Source of the DNA: Echinometra lucunter
Lineage: Eukaryota; Echinodermata; Echinoidea; Camarodonta; Echinometridae
Assembly: GCA_029962745.1 (NCBI GenBank)
Contig: CM057166.1
Span: 881,714-945,713 of the forward strand
Reading direction: 5' to 3'
DNA: 64,000 bases
Numbering within the stretch: position 1 is the stretch's first letter; the number at the start of each line of letters is the position of its first letter. This document shows positions 29,917 through 42,240 of this stretch, in pieces. A model generated the notes under the pieces. That model made no database searches, was not told the DNA's origin, and saw only the letters and a list, made by a program, of their open reading frames with translations. The translations under genes were made by a program, and so were the position numbers.

Positions 29917-30879
29917 TTTGTTTACTTCATATTAAGTTTGCCTAACCATAAACAAAGATTGCTGTTGACATATAAAGTTGAAAAAGGGAATATTTAGACA
30001 TGATCATTAATAGATGAGCAACTTTAGGGTTTCTTGATGTTGTATTGTATGGCTTTACTCTGTTCTTTGTTCTCCTTATCTGTAGTTTAGATGGTGTAGG
30101 TTTTGCTTTCTTATATATAATATTTTCTTTGTAAATTGCTCAAATCTGGTATTTTAACCAGAAATAATGAAATTTCATCAGAATCAGGGAACTTGTTTAT
30201 CGTATTTAATACATATGTCGCCATTATTTCACTAGAATTGACTTCAGCATTTAGTGACAGCGATGAAAACGCATTTATCTTTAACCACTTGTAATAGGGG
30301 TAATATCTGCACAGTGAAACACTTCATTTCATGTTGTGTGATTTCACTAGAAATAGAAAGTTAACTTGAATGGGTTTAGCCCTGTTCAGCCATGGTGAGG
30401 CTTCTCAGTATTAATTGCATGGATTAGTTGGATTCTCTTTGTTTCTCTTTCAAGTGTTTTATTTTTGTCTTCTTCAGTAAATCTAGATGCTTGTGGTTGT
30501 ATTTGTTAATTTGTTATTTATTATGCATCTACACTGGCATTGTACATGCATATTTTGTTTCATAATGGCAAAGTATGAATTGCCCCATCAGTGCAGAAAC
30601 CCCGGTACTTGATCTGAAAGGCGTTCTCTCATAAATCAGAAAAAAAAGAAGAAAATTTGCTCTCAAAAGGAGTAAAAGATCAGATGAGTTATAACTTTAT
30701 ACTACGTGCATTTTGACAATAGTTTAAAGTCATCATTCCAGGTCGAGATTATGGTGGTGTGTCATGAATAAATACTGGTCAAATGGCAGTGTGTATTTTA
30801 TTTTCTTTGTTTTATTTAAGAACACATAGGAATAGTTTTGCCTATTATTTTCTCATTTTCATCTTTTTGGCAAGGTTAA
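29917..30879. other. Non-coding, nothing recognised
   Basis: AT-rich, no conserved frame or repeat boundary seen. Confidence 0.45.
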
Positions 30880-30889
30880 AGCTTGCTAT

Positions 30890-31285
30890 TCATTTCCCGT
30901 TTCTTATATTTGATCTTTGTCTTACTTCCTCGACTGCCTGCTTTCCTTCCTTCTTCCTTTAGCCACAGTCCCTTTTTCCTAGCTCTGTTTTTTTTTTCTG
31001 TTTTCCCTTTTCATGGTTATCTTTTTTTATTTTTGATCTTGTTTTGTTTTTGTTTTTGTTTTTTTCATTTCCTCTTAATTTTCCAACTCCTTTTATCTTT
31101 ATCACTTTCTTCAGTTCTCTCTTCCCTTGGTCCTATATTTATTTTGAATTTTGTTGTTTTTCCTCTCCTTTCCTATCTTTCCATTCTTCTTCTCTTTCTC
31201 CTTTCTTTTCTTCTTGTTATGCTCCTCTTTCTCTTTTTCTCCCTTTTTATTCAACTCTCAAGTCTTCCTCATCTTTTCCCAGCAA
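30890..31285 (+). repeat. Polypyrimidine tract
   Basis: T/C-rich with TTTTTGTTTTTG and CTTTCTCCTTTC words. The 136-codon frame here is Phe/Leu/Ser-rich low complexity, not a gene. Confidence 0.75.
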
Positions 31286-31903
31286 TGGAGTAGTCCCTTT
31301 TGAATTAACAAACAAATATGACCAGCATAAACTACTCATTTTTGTGTTCTAATTACAGGTCAGTTAATAGTTACAGTACCTGACACACACGTGTGAGGAG
31401 TATATTACCTGAATGTTATTGTAATGAAAAGCTTGCTCCAAATATAATTGCTACCATAATGCTTCCAAGATCCAGGTCACCATTTGCCCCCGAGAATTAG
31501 GTCCCCAAATCCAGTTTTCCGGGCGCTGCAACTCTTGAAAGTGAACCTTTGTGTTCCCCATCCATGGCTTGTATTTACCCTAGACAAACAGCAATGGGGG
31601 CACATGGCGCGCCCTACGGGGGTCACCATGCACCCCTAGTGGATTTTGAATGCTGGATTAATGAAAAATCGTTTTGATTTGAAATAGGATTTCATTTTAG
31701 AGAGGTGTTGTAGGGCAGGACTGTAGCATAGAATGTTTGATACTTTGTACACAATAATAGGGGATCAATGTCAGTTTTGATATTGCTGTTTTCATCGTGG
31801 TTTAATCCTTAAGTCAGAAAGAATTTGGGTGTGGATGTGAAACATGTCAAGAGTCAAGCACTAGCTTTCTTACTCTTGAATGTACAGGAGCCTGATTGGT
31901 TAA

Positions 31904-32312
31904 CCCATTCATGACAGGAATTATTTAAAGCCTAATTTGATCAGCTTTTATTCTTCAAATTGGCAACACCAACATTTTTATTTTATTGCTTCATTTTATT
32001 TATAAAACATCATGTATCTGAAATAAATATAAATTGACAGAATGTATGATGAGAAGTCATGAACTTGCCAATTTGCAGGGAAAAACAGTAATTTTAACAT
32101 TTTCATTGCATTGCCAATTTAAGGATTTTAATGCTTATTTTCCTTTAAAAAAATTTCAGCATCAAACAACAAATATTAATGCAACAAAAATGGGCACAGT
32201 AAGTGTAGAATTTTTTGCTCTTTCTGCTCATATATTTGGTATGATTTTTAAGACTCTGCATTGAAAGTTATTAGACCAAACCACATAATGTGGACCCTCT
32301 GTCACGAATGAG
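31904..32312 (+). mobile_element. piggyBac-like MITE, family P1, copy 1
   Basis: 409 bp between TTAA (31900-31903) and TTAA (32313-32316). Termini CCCATTCATGACAG and CTGTCACGAATGAG. The TTAA target with a CCC start is typical of piggyBac elements. Shared body words: GCCTAATTTGATCAGC, CAAATTGGCAACACCAACAT, CAACAAATATT. No transposase. Confidence 0.85.
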
Positions 32313-32316
32313 TTAA

Positions 32317-33550
32317 GAGTGAATTTTTTTTTATCTGTTTGGGACATTGATCATTTCATGGATTCTTGTTTAAGTAGACAACCAGGGCAACCAAATTTTA
32401 TCAATTTTTAACTCCTGCTGTGATACCCTTCGCAATTAAACATAAATAAGCTCAACACATTAAAAAAAAATTCTAAAGGCCTTCAAATTATTTAAATCTG
32501 ACAAATGTTTTTCAGCAAAAACTGAAAAGGGACTTCTGTTTATGAGAAAATATGGGATTTAATCATCATTCTGAAATTGATTTATGATCTTTTATTCAAC
32601 TCAATAACACCCCACCTTCCAAAAGTCATCCATCCACATCCTGTGGTAATTAAGAAAACTCTGACATGTATAGGGCATTTTAAGGAAAAATGTACATTCT
32701 CCATAAAATAGCACTAATATATCATAGAGTAATATTATTGATATAAATGGGTCTTATAGCAATCGACAACAAAGTGCACATCATTGCTTTTGTTTACTTT
32801 GTTTCTTTGGAGCAAATAAGAAAATTGAATATAAGAAATATATTATGTATTTCTGGTATTTTTGTCATATTGTTTACAAATAGAAACACTTTTTGAAACT
32901 TCTTTTTCTATTTCATGAATGATGTTGTTTTATTCATCACCAAATGGCAGATTTTTTCATGTTGTCATGCTGATCATCTGGATAATCACGTGGCTTTGTT
33001 TATGTTATATACAAATTGATTTAGTAGTGCCTTTTATGCAATAAGAAATACAAATAATTTATATACTTTCATACATTATATCATTATCTCTGTATATGGG
33101 TACACCTCTGTCTACTTTGTATCAGTAGTAATATTGTTTATCATGTTTTGGATGCATGTGAGTGCATTGTTCCTTTGTTCATGCTTTTGAAGTTTGGCCA
33201 TGAGTTTGTTTTGCTCTAAGCTCTGTTGATGTTTTTTTTTTGAGCCCTTATAAGTGTGACAAAGCCAGAATGTCTTATTATAGATCATATTTTTGTTTTC
33301 CTATTTTTCTTGGTGATGTAAGCAAAAAATATAAACATGTTATAAGGGTGTGTATGGTAACTTTCCACCCCATTACTTTTAATATGGTTTTATGCACTAT
33401 GAAAAGCAATACATACATTTTTAAAAAAATGATTAATAGGCTTCATGTATATATATAGATCATCCCAAGGAAAGATCAACTTTAAAGGAGTTTTGAATAA
33501 TCCCCTTTTAGGATGTGGGTGTTGGAGGAGGGGGGGGGGGGGAGGTCTGA
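32317..33550. other. Non-coding, nothing recognised
   Basis: AT-rich sequence without recognised exon. Ends in a G-run just before the next element. Confidence 0.4.
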
Positions 33551-34045
33551 TTAAAGGCATTGGTTAACATTGTTATGATTTTAAAAAATCTTGTTTTGTT
33601 ACTTGAAAATGGGATAAACATAAGGGTTATAGTGTAAAAATACCAGTCTGAAAGTTTCAAAGTATAATATCCACAGGAAGTAATTTTAAATTTCAAAAAT
33701 GTGAAACAATGTTTGAAAAATATACGACGGTCGGTTGCACAGAATAGACATAAGGAGTGCGCATGCGCGTATGACTCGCCTTGCCGTACTGTGTGTATTG
33801 GTGTATCACGCGGCGGGAGGCACATAACAGCATTTTCAAATTCAAGCAAAGTGGTCCTCTTAGTGATTGTCTCGTGAGACGAAGGATAATAAAATCGCCG
33901 TTTGCGTCTAACTTACACTTTTTCATTCCAAATTATGGTTGGTTTCAGGGTTTTTGAGTACAAATACAAGTACTCATACACATGTTTCATCTTAGTTTGA
34001 GATTTTTTTAAATCAGCTACTCACAAAGTTAGCCAATGCCTTTAA
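33551..34045. repeat. Dispersed element family R2, copy 2
   Basis: 495 bp, close to 3311-3802 over the full length. Left TTAAAGGCATTGGTTAAC and right GCCAATGCCTTTAA. Differences are scattered substitutions and small indels. Confidence 0.75.
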
Positions 34046-34264
34046 GCCTGTACATTGGCTTTATAGCTTCTGTATTGTAAAACCATTGTCCTACAGAGAG
34101 AAACTATGAAATTGTTTTTAGGCGCATGGTCAATATTTGATACAGGTTTCCTTGGAAAAAACTCTGTTCTGGAGAAACATACTTTGTGGTCTTAATATAC
34201 AGACAGTCTTTCTGTACTGGTACATTGTACTGAACAGACTACCCTGCTGGGTAAACATGTTATT

Positions 34265-34420
34265 GCTAATATTATTTTCATTTTCATTATCTTCATTATC
34301 ATCATTATTATCATTATTATCATCATCATCATTGTTATTATTATTATCATCACCATCATTGTTATTATTTATTATTATCATCATCATCATTCATTAGTGT
34401 TATTATTATTATAACTCCTT
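34265..34420 (+). repeat. (ATCATT)n / (TTA)n simple repeat
   Basis: ATTATCATC-type triplets, imperfect. Produces Asn/Asp-rich frames on the minus strand that are not genes. Confidence 0.9.
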
Positions 34421-36769
34421 GTTATTATTACCAACATTACTCCACCTATATGTATATCCTTTAAACACTACCCTGTTGTGTATGATTAATACTTTGACCT
34501 CATTTATAATTAGCCATGAACGATCACTGGCCTAGTTTTAAGCAGAAATATGATGCTCCAGGGTACTTTTAGGGGAAAAGAAGAAACATTGAAGAAAAAT
34601 AGAAACGGCCTGAATACAAAGACCTCTAGGGAGATAGCTGCTCGTTAAAAGGGACAGGAATAAAAGTTTGGATACAATACAGAAAGCTGCCTCTATGCGG
34701 ACTGGAGCATTGTCCGAACTCATACAATGTAGAAGTAGGCCTATAAGGTCAGTTCCTATGCATGCCAACATATTTTAAATGTGATGAAATATTATGCTTG
34801 ATTGATTGAAAAGTTGATATACTAGTAAAGGGTAGATCACTGCAAATAGTAAGGATTGCTTAAATTGGTCATTTCAGGGAGATCTCCCTTGTCATTTAAT
34901 GTTCTTTTAAAAATTTTATCCTCCACACAAAAAATCATGAATGAATTTTGTTCATTTTAAATGATGATCTTTGATTACAAAGGTTGCATCAGTGACTACC
35001 TGTCTATATAGACCCTTTTTTCCAGAGGAAAGTGTCTTTTTTTAAAATCCTGTACTAAAACAACTATATATGCATGAAAACACCAGCCTATAATTTTGTT
35101 TTTACTCTTTGTTTAGGTGGGGAGGGGGAGGAGGAGGAGGGTTGCTTTGCTCTCCTAGTGTCATGAAGGTCTTTATCATAGTTTTACATGTTTTTTTTTT
35201 TATAATTATTTGACCATTTTACTTTGTGTCTTTCTAAGGGTGTTGCCTAATATCTTCCAAATGACAAATCTATTCAATGGGTATTCATCTGTCAGTATTA
35301 ATACATGCAGATCTATGTGCATCATGAGAGTTTATTGGGCAGTAAATCACTTGCATATTTGTAGTAGGGGCAAGTTAGAGGGGCAATTTGTCCTCCTGAC
35401 AAATTTCTGACCATGCAAAAAAATGCAGTCATAATTGATTGTAACTCATTATTTTGTAAGCATATATAGTTTTAAGCTTGCTTGTAGAAATATACATGAT
35501 GTTTCCCATCATTATACAATCAAGGCCTTCAGAAAAACTTCCTTGACATGGGTCATACTAAGCTGAGATGTGCCCCCCCCCCCCCCAGCTAAGGGTCAGG
35601 ATATGCCACTGCTGTATATTGTATGGAAGAATAGGTCTCAGGCTGCCAAATCTCTCCTTGTGTCACCCCCAGTCTCATTATATACCAGTCTATACATATT
35701 AAAATAACCACTGACAGGAGTAAAGTACAGGCATGAGCAATGCTAAATGAATAGGATTAGGTCCCACCCAGTTTTCTAGGTCATTTCATATTTCTATATT
35801 AAGCATCATATTTTGATATATTATAATTGTTCACTGAGCAGTGCGGTATACTGCATCGCTGCGTTTCTTGTGTGCTACTCGACAACTTTTGTATATCATG
35901 TTTTATTTATTGCCTATCTGCTTTTCTGTTTGTATGTAATTTGTTATTTGATTACTTTTTATTTTGTGTCTTTCTGTCCATCCATCATTGCTTATTTTGT
36001 CTCTCCTATTTCTATATACAGTGAAACCTGCCTAAATGGCCCCAAGGGTAACAAGAAAGTTTGGCTTTTACTTAAGAGACAGGTTCTCAAATCTACATAC
36101 ATCTAATTTATCTCCATAGGAATGAATTCTAGTGCCCAGTATAGGAGTGTGGCTGCTGTAGACAGGTTTGACTGTATTTGCATCGAATAATCATGAAGGG
36201 CTCTGTTTTTTAAGGCTTCACCATCTTCAAAATAGATTCATATCTTATTAGATTAATGACTTTGTGAGCAAATTTTCCATTTGCACTCACTCTTTCCCAA
36301 ACAAATGCTGGATTGATTTCCCCAAACACAACATTTTGGACTTGAGTTTGGCCAGTAACATCAGAGCAAGAAGGAAAATGAATGTAAGGTCATTACCAAT
36401 GTCTGTTCATGTGGAAGTATTCTAATGACAAATGACAACCAGAATTTTGGAAAAATACATTTAAATTCATTGTCCTGGGCCTTATGTATAATTTTTGTTA
36501 TTCTGTTTATTGATCAACAATGTGAAGTATTACTGTTATGTCATATATTCATTTTGAAATGTTATGTAATTGTACTGCTGTCTTGTTGACATATATGGTT
36601 ACATTTCCACATTTCCACTGAACACTCCCCCTCTCTCTCTCTCTCTCATTCTCTCTCTCTCTCTTTCTCTTACTCTCTGTTCCTCTTTTTCCACCTTTCT
36701 TTTCTTTTCTTCTCATTCCCCCCCCCCCCTCTCTCTCTCTGTCTCCATCCACCTTTACTTTTACAGAGT
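34421..36769. other. Non-coding with a (CT)n tract
   Basis: No gene recognised. A CTCTCT tract lies at about 36628-36755. Confidence 0.4.
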
Positions 36770-37055
36770 TTTGGTGACAACCCACTTCACCGAAGGCCCA
36801 CGAGACCGAAGGCCCGCGAGGCCGAAAATAGCAAATTGTAATCTGTAATATCACACCGCTCTGACCAATTCCTGTGCCAGAATGAAGTTTAATAATTATT
36901 AAGGGGCAATGAGGACTAAACATGCTAAAGGAGACATAATTATTTCATATACCGATAGCGCATTATTTATGATGAAGGAAAATACGATACGAGAAAAGTC
37001 GGCCTCGCGGGCCTTCGGTCTCGTGGGCCTTCGGTCAAGTTGGCGGACCCCACAG
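36770..37055. mobile_element. Palindromic element with repeated CCGAAGGCCC arms
   Basis: Left arm ACCGAAGGCCCACGAGACCG continues into a second CCGAAGGCCCGCGAGG unit. The right arm (36999-37040) is its reverse complement: TCGGCCTCGCGGGCC, then TTCGGTCTCGTGGGCCTTCGG. The arms are GC-rich, about 38 bp and essentially perfect, each an 18-bp tandem pair. The centre is AT-rich and non-coding. Confidence 0.75.
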
Positions 37056-38236
37056 TTTTTGTCTCCCCCTGTCTCCTTTTCTTTCTATAAAAAGAACCAA
37101 AAAATCACTAAAAAATAAACCATTTTCATTCAAATACCTGTCTCTACTATATGTATGTTTTTTTTCTGTTTTATTTCTTGATGTCTTATTTCTCCCAAGC
37201 AAAGAGGGCAAAGTCTTTTATTAGTTATTTTCAAAACATGAAATAAATTGCTGGCACACGTTAGTTTTTGTGTCATAAGTGGTATCGTCATCCTTCTTCA
37301 GAGAAGAGTACAATTTTTCATCTCGGTGACGAATATGCCATATATGGAAGTAAAAATGATGGCAAATTCTGTACTGTAACTTACGATGATGATAGATTTC
37401 TAGTTCTTGGAAACTTCTTAAGAGGAGAGAGAGAGAAAGAGATCAGAACAGGTTTGAATAATCATGCTGGTTTTTCCACACCACCAATGACCAACAGTTT
37501 TTCCTCATTGATCGAAACAAAAAATGAAATGAAACAAAAAGCAACTTGATGACCAAACCACAAAAATTAGCAGTACAGCATCTCATCATGGGTCTTTCTT
37601 TTTTTCCATGACAACAAAAGAGAGAAATGACCTTCGGGGGATTTTCCACAGTTCTTATGCTACATTGTGATGCACTGTTAAGGGTCTGGTCAGACCTGCA
37701 TGATAACAACCATGATGATTATAATGATAATTATTTATTCATATCTATTTATTTTGTCTTATTTATTTTATACTGCAGCATTAGCCTGTTCAGTTTAATA
37801 TGTAAAACTACTTTCCAAAGATGCCCTGCTTGTCAGCTGAATTTGGGGGTTAAAAAGAGACATCTGAAAAGCTAATAGGGTATGGTTCCCCCCCCCCCCC
37901 ATCCCAAAAGCTGTGGACCCTTTTTTGTTTTTGTTTTTTGTTTTTGTTTATGTTTTTGTTTTTTGCTTGTTGGGGAATTTTTGCCCCAGTGTCCCCCTAA
38001 ATACAGAACGGATTGAAACCCGTGTTGGTAAGTCAGGCATCAATACTTTGACATGCTGATTAGCCTTCCACACTGATTTTATTGTCTTGTTGGAATCATA
38101 CAGCCACTGATTTTCACAGGATATACCTCGGCAATATTTTGTGAGAGCTAATCAAACTTCTATATCTACAATTATTTTTGTCCCTGTGATGTGACTTCAG
38201 TTTAGAAGAAATCATGGTGGCATTGTCAATTGTCTT
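37056..38236. other. Non-coding, nothing recognised
   Basis: No gene recognised. GTTTTTGTTTTTTG low complexity at about 37925-37965. Confidence 0.4.
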
Positions 38237-38926
38237 TGATGATAATAAATGATAATAATGGTTCCTGTATAGCGTTCATATCTGTCACGTTGTGACGCTC
38301 ATGGTGCTTTGACATTATTATCCCAGTCATAGCCAAGCCACCAAAGTAACTTGCGCTTAACCCATTCGTGACAGAGGGTCCACATTTTGTGGTTTGGTCT
38401 AATAACTTTTGATGCAGAACCCTAAAAATCATACCAAATACCTGAGCAGAAAGAGCAACAAATTCTACACATACTGTGCCCGTTTTCGTTGCATCAGTAT
38501 TTGTTGTTTGATGCTGAAATTTTTTAAAAGGAAAATAAACATTAAAAACCTTAAATTGGCAATGCGATGGAAATGTTAAAATTACCGCTTTCCCTGCAAA
38601 TTGGCAACTTTATGACTTCTCATCATACATTCTGTGGTTATGTGTCAATTTATATTTATTTCAGATACATGTCTCATAAGAAAAATGTAGCAATAAAAGA
38701 AAAATGTTGGTGTTGCCAATTTGAAGAATAAAAGCTGATCAAATTAGGCTTTAAATAATTCCTGTCACAAATGGGTTAAGCATATCAGGTACCCATTTAC
38801 ACCTGGGTGGAGAGTGGCAAATGTCGACTTATGTCTTGCCACAAGACATTAGTGACGGGCTAGGATTTGAACCTGTACCTTGTGATCTGCAGTTCAGAGA
38901 CATATCCACTAGACCATGACACCTCT
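38237..38926 (-). mobile_element. tRNA-derived SINE, minus strand, split by MITE copy 2
   Basis: Reading the minus strand from 38926: GAGGTGTCATGGTCTAGTGG is the head with an A box, and GTACAGGTTCAAATCC carries the B box. The body then passes CCACCCAGGTGTAAATGGGT and ends in ATTATTATCATTT near 38237. It is interrupted at 38361-38775 by the TTAA-type MITE. Head architecture shows RNA polymerase III ancestry. Confidence 0.75.
38361..38775 (-). mobile_element. piggyBac-like MITE, family P1, copy 2 (inside a SINE)
   Basis: 415 bp in opposite orientation to copies 1, 3 and 4. TTAA at 38357-38360 and 38776-38779. Termini CCCATTCGTGACAG and CTGTCACAAATGGG. Removing it with one TTAA restores a continuous SINE body (GCGCTTAAGCATATCAGG). 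Confidence 0.88.
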
Positions 38927-39654
38927 ACAATGGACAGTACCCCACCGATTTTACCCTTTAGAAGCGACCACTTTTAACAAAACATATTTTATGGGTCAGG
39001 TCTGAGCAGATCTTTGCAGTTTATAAACAGGATATTAACATCTGCATGTAATAGGCCTACATATGCAAGGAGAGTGATAAATGTTTTACAGATCTTTGCC
39101 TTGGGTTTTTAGGATGATGAAATCTTTATGAGGAAAACCACTGACCTAACCATGATCATGCTTTGTGGTCAAAAGTTTTGTCAAGTCCTCTCTTGCATTT
39201 CACTGAAGATGGAAATTCCCATTTCTTTCTTGCTACATCTATCAAACTGGACAAAGCTTGCTCTAATATTATTACAAGATTGCAAAAGAATTTATTCTAT
39301 TGGTTTTTAGAATGTGGCAATTTTGTGAAAGTTAGTGTTTTTTAGCTATCCAGAATGGTATCTGTTTTGCAAGTTTTTAAAGAAATAATTTACCTGGCTG
39401 CCTGTGTTTAAAGAAAAGAGTAGAAAGTTCTAGAAATTTTGTTATTTTGTATATTTCATTTATGGTACATGAATGAAAATATTTATACATTAATTAAAAA
39501 GGTTTGAGATATGAAACAGAAGTGCTTACATAGTAAACACTTTTTCAAGGGGATTTTATAAAGTTATTTGCTAAAGCTTATGTGAAGTGCATGTTATATT
39601 AACTTTCTATGGTTAGTTTAACTGACTGCTATAAAGAAAGCATGTGTATGCTTG

Positions 39655-39812
39655 TTAGTAAGCAATCAGGGGACCGACGGCTTTAAGTCCCATCCAAAGG
39701 ATTTGGTAATGAGGATTAATACCTTACCAAAGGGCATTAGTGCATCAACTTGGTTTCGAACCTGGGTACTCCCTGTTATGAGACAACTGCTCCCTGAGCC
39801 GTGGCGCCTCCT
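39655..39812 (-). mobile_element. SINE head and partial body, minus strand
   Basis: From 39812 leftward: GAGGCGCCACGGCTCAGGGA, a loop TGTCTCATAAC (CAT in the anticodon position), then a B box AGGTTCGAAACC. The body reads GGGACTTAAAGCCGTCGGTC near 39670. Truncated at the 3' end. Confidence 0.6.
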
Positions 39813-40091
39813 CTATCTTATCAAAAGTTATTTCAAGTAATATGAAAGAAAATGATAAAATGCTTGGGCATATAGAAGCAACTAGAAATGTCTCCACAAG
39901 ATTTTGGCAATACAAACCCATTGACTACTGTATTCTTATATTTCCCTTGGGCTTTCATTCATTAAAAAAACATTAATTCCAATGAATTTCATAATTCAAC
40001 AATCATATATATTTTTATGAATTGTACAGTTTATGTATTGTAACATAAATATCTTACAGGAACCTTCTGGTTCTAGTAGCCAGTGGGTTAA

Positions 40092-40501
40092 CCCATTCGT
40101 GACAGGAATTATTTGAAGCCTAATTTGATCAGCTTTTTTTCTTCAAATTGGCAACACCAACATTTTTTTTTATTTTATTGCTACATTTTTCTTATCAAAC
40201 AACATGTATCTGAAATAAAAATAAATTGACAGGAAATATAAGAGGTCAAAAAGTTGCCAATTTGCAGGAGAAAAGAGTGATTTTAAACTTTTTATCACAT
40301 TGCCAATTTAAGGATTTTAATGCTTATTTTCCTTTTAAAAATTTTCAGGCATCAAACAACAAATATTGACGCCACCAAAATGGGCACAGTTTGTGTAGAA
40401 TTTTTTGCTCTTTCTGCTCATGTATTTAGTATGATTTTTAGAGCTTTACATCAAAAGTTATTAGGCCAAACCATAAAATGTGGACCTCTGTCACGAATGG
40501 G
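40092..40501 (+). mobile_element. piggyBac-like MITE, family P1, copy 3
   Basis: 410 bp, TTAA at 40088-40091 and 40502-40505, termini CCCATTCGTGACAG and CTGTCACGAATGGG, a perfect 14-bp TIR. Same orientation as copy 1. Confidence 0.9.
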
Positions 40502-40505
40502 TTAA

Positions 40506-41710
40506 CGAATGATGAGAATTCCTTTCGTAAAGACATTGTGATGAAGTGACTCAGAAATGAAACTAGACCCTGAAACTCACAGCTGACAATGTTTCCATGA
40601 AATCAGAAATGTCACTTCTTCTCTGGTATACAGTTTCAATGAGTATAGATTGACGTAGTAGATGTGATTATGTATTTGATTTTTTCACTTGATTGTACAT
40701 GTAAACTGGGCTACTATGTTTAAACTTCATTCATATCTTTGAAAGCTAATATTTGAAGAAGCTTAATCTGTAGAATAGCATTTCAAATTGTGAAATTGAA
40801 CAATTAAAATGTAGGGCAATTGATATACTGGTAGATCCACTTGATTTCTTTTTTGAATTTTTGCTGTCAGCTATTTTTCTTCCTTTTTCCTTCGATATAT
40901 ATATATCTTTTTCTGATCGGTTTAATTCCCTTTTTGTGGTTGTCATATTCATTACTTTGTTGATTTGAATGTTTAATGTTATTTTCTTCTCTCGTTTTGT
41001 GCGTATGTGTAAGTTTTGGTACAATGTTTATCATACTGCATTTTGATTGTAAATTCAATTTCATTCAGCCTTTGGCTGCTATTTTGAATGGTTTTACCCT
41101 GGATAATTCAGTTCAATACTTGATGACTCCTTGGTTTCACATTAAGCAAAGAGCTATTGCATGAAGTATTGACCTTTTTACCTTTTATGCATTCATTTTT
41201 CTCATGGTATTATTTTGAACCCAGGCCAGTTACATTAAAATTGTTATGACATTTGATGGGCTATACCCTGCCTAAATATCAATCTTTACAAAAGTAATGT
41301 CTGCTCAGTAAAATTGGTGTCAGGCTATTGAAAATGCCCTAATTTTGAAAAAAAAAAGTATTTCTACTTTTCTGTACACATGTAGTGGTTTACAGTGTCT
41401 GACATTACAATTGTATCATTTGATCAACGAAAAAGAGAAAAAAATTGACAGGAATCTTCAGTTTCTTTGTGCATACTAATTTTTATGAGTATGAAAGTTA
41501 ACACTTTCATAATTTTCTTTTATCATAATAATCATCATTCAATTGCTTTAATAAATACACAAATTGGATTATTTGAGCAGTTTTAAACAATTTTCACATT
41601 TTAGTAACTCATACTGAAAATCAAAATCATTTGGGGTTTACAGGCAAATAATGAAGGCATGGATGAAACAGGAAAATTGATGCTCTAGTTTTTATGGTTC
41701 TCTCTTCTGT
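40506..41710. other. Non-coding, nothing recognised
   Basis: AT-rich. A LINE-tail-like GGCTGCTATTTTGAATGG at about 41073 is too weak to assign. Confidence 0.4.
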
Positions 41711-41711
41711 A

Positions 41712-42240
41712 CTTTCATCATAGACAGAGAGATAGGTTTTTGATGTAAAAGTACCAAAAATGGTCAAGGTTAACACAGTGAATTTTGCAAACTTCACTCA
41801 TCTAATTATTATCAGAACATACATGGGAAATAAACTGTTTCATCATACACAGAAAGAAAGGGATTTTACACAAACGTACTGAAAATGGTTATTCGTCAAC
41901 GTTAAAACAGTGAAATTTGCCAGTTGCACTTGTCTAATTATCAGAACATAATTATAAGAAATATAACTGTTTCATCATAGACAAAGAGATAGGGTTTTTA
42001 CACAAAAGTACTAAAAATGGTTATTCGTCAAGGTTAAAACAGTGAAATTTGCCAGTTGCACTTGTCTAATTATCAGAACATAATTATAAGAAATATAACT
42101 GTTTCATCATAGACAAAGAGATAGGGTTTTTACACAAAAGTACTGAAAATGGTTATCCGTCAAGGTCAAAACAGTGCAATGTTCCACCTGCACTTATGAA
42201 TTATTATCAAAACATACATAGGAAATATAACTGTTTCATT
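41712..42240 (+). repeat. Satellite-like tandem repeat, period ~132 bp, four units
   Basis: Units begin near 41712, 41838, 41969, 42101 and 42233 with GTTTCATCATAGACAAAGAG or close variants. Later units contain AAAATGGTTATTCGTCAAGG and AGTGAAATTTGCCAGTTGCA. Central units are near-identical and outer ones more diverged, as expected when an array grows from the middle. It ends exactly where the foldback element begins. Confidence 0.88.

Noticed and set aside
30883..31352. 136-codon frame resembling a membrane protein
   Set aside because: Hydrophobicity is a by-product of a T/C-rich tract.
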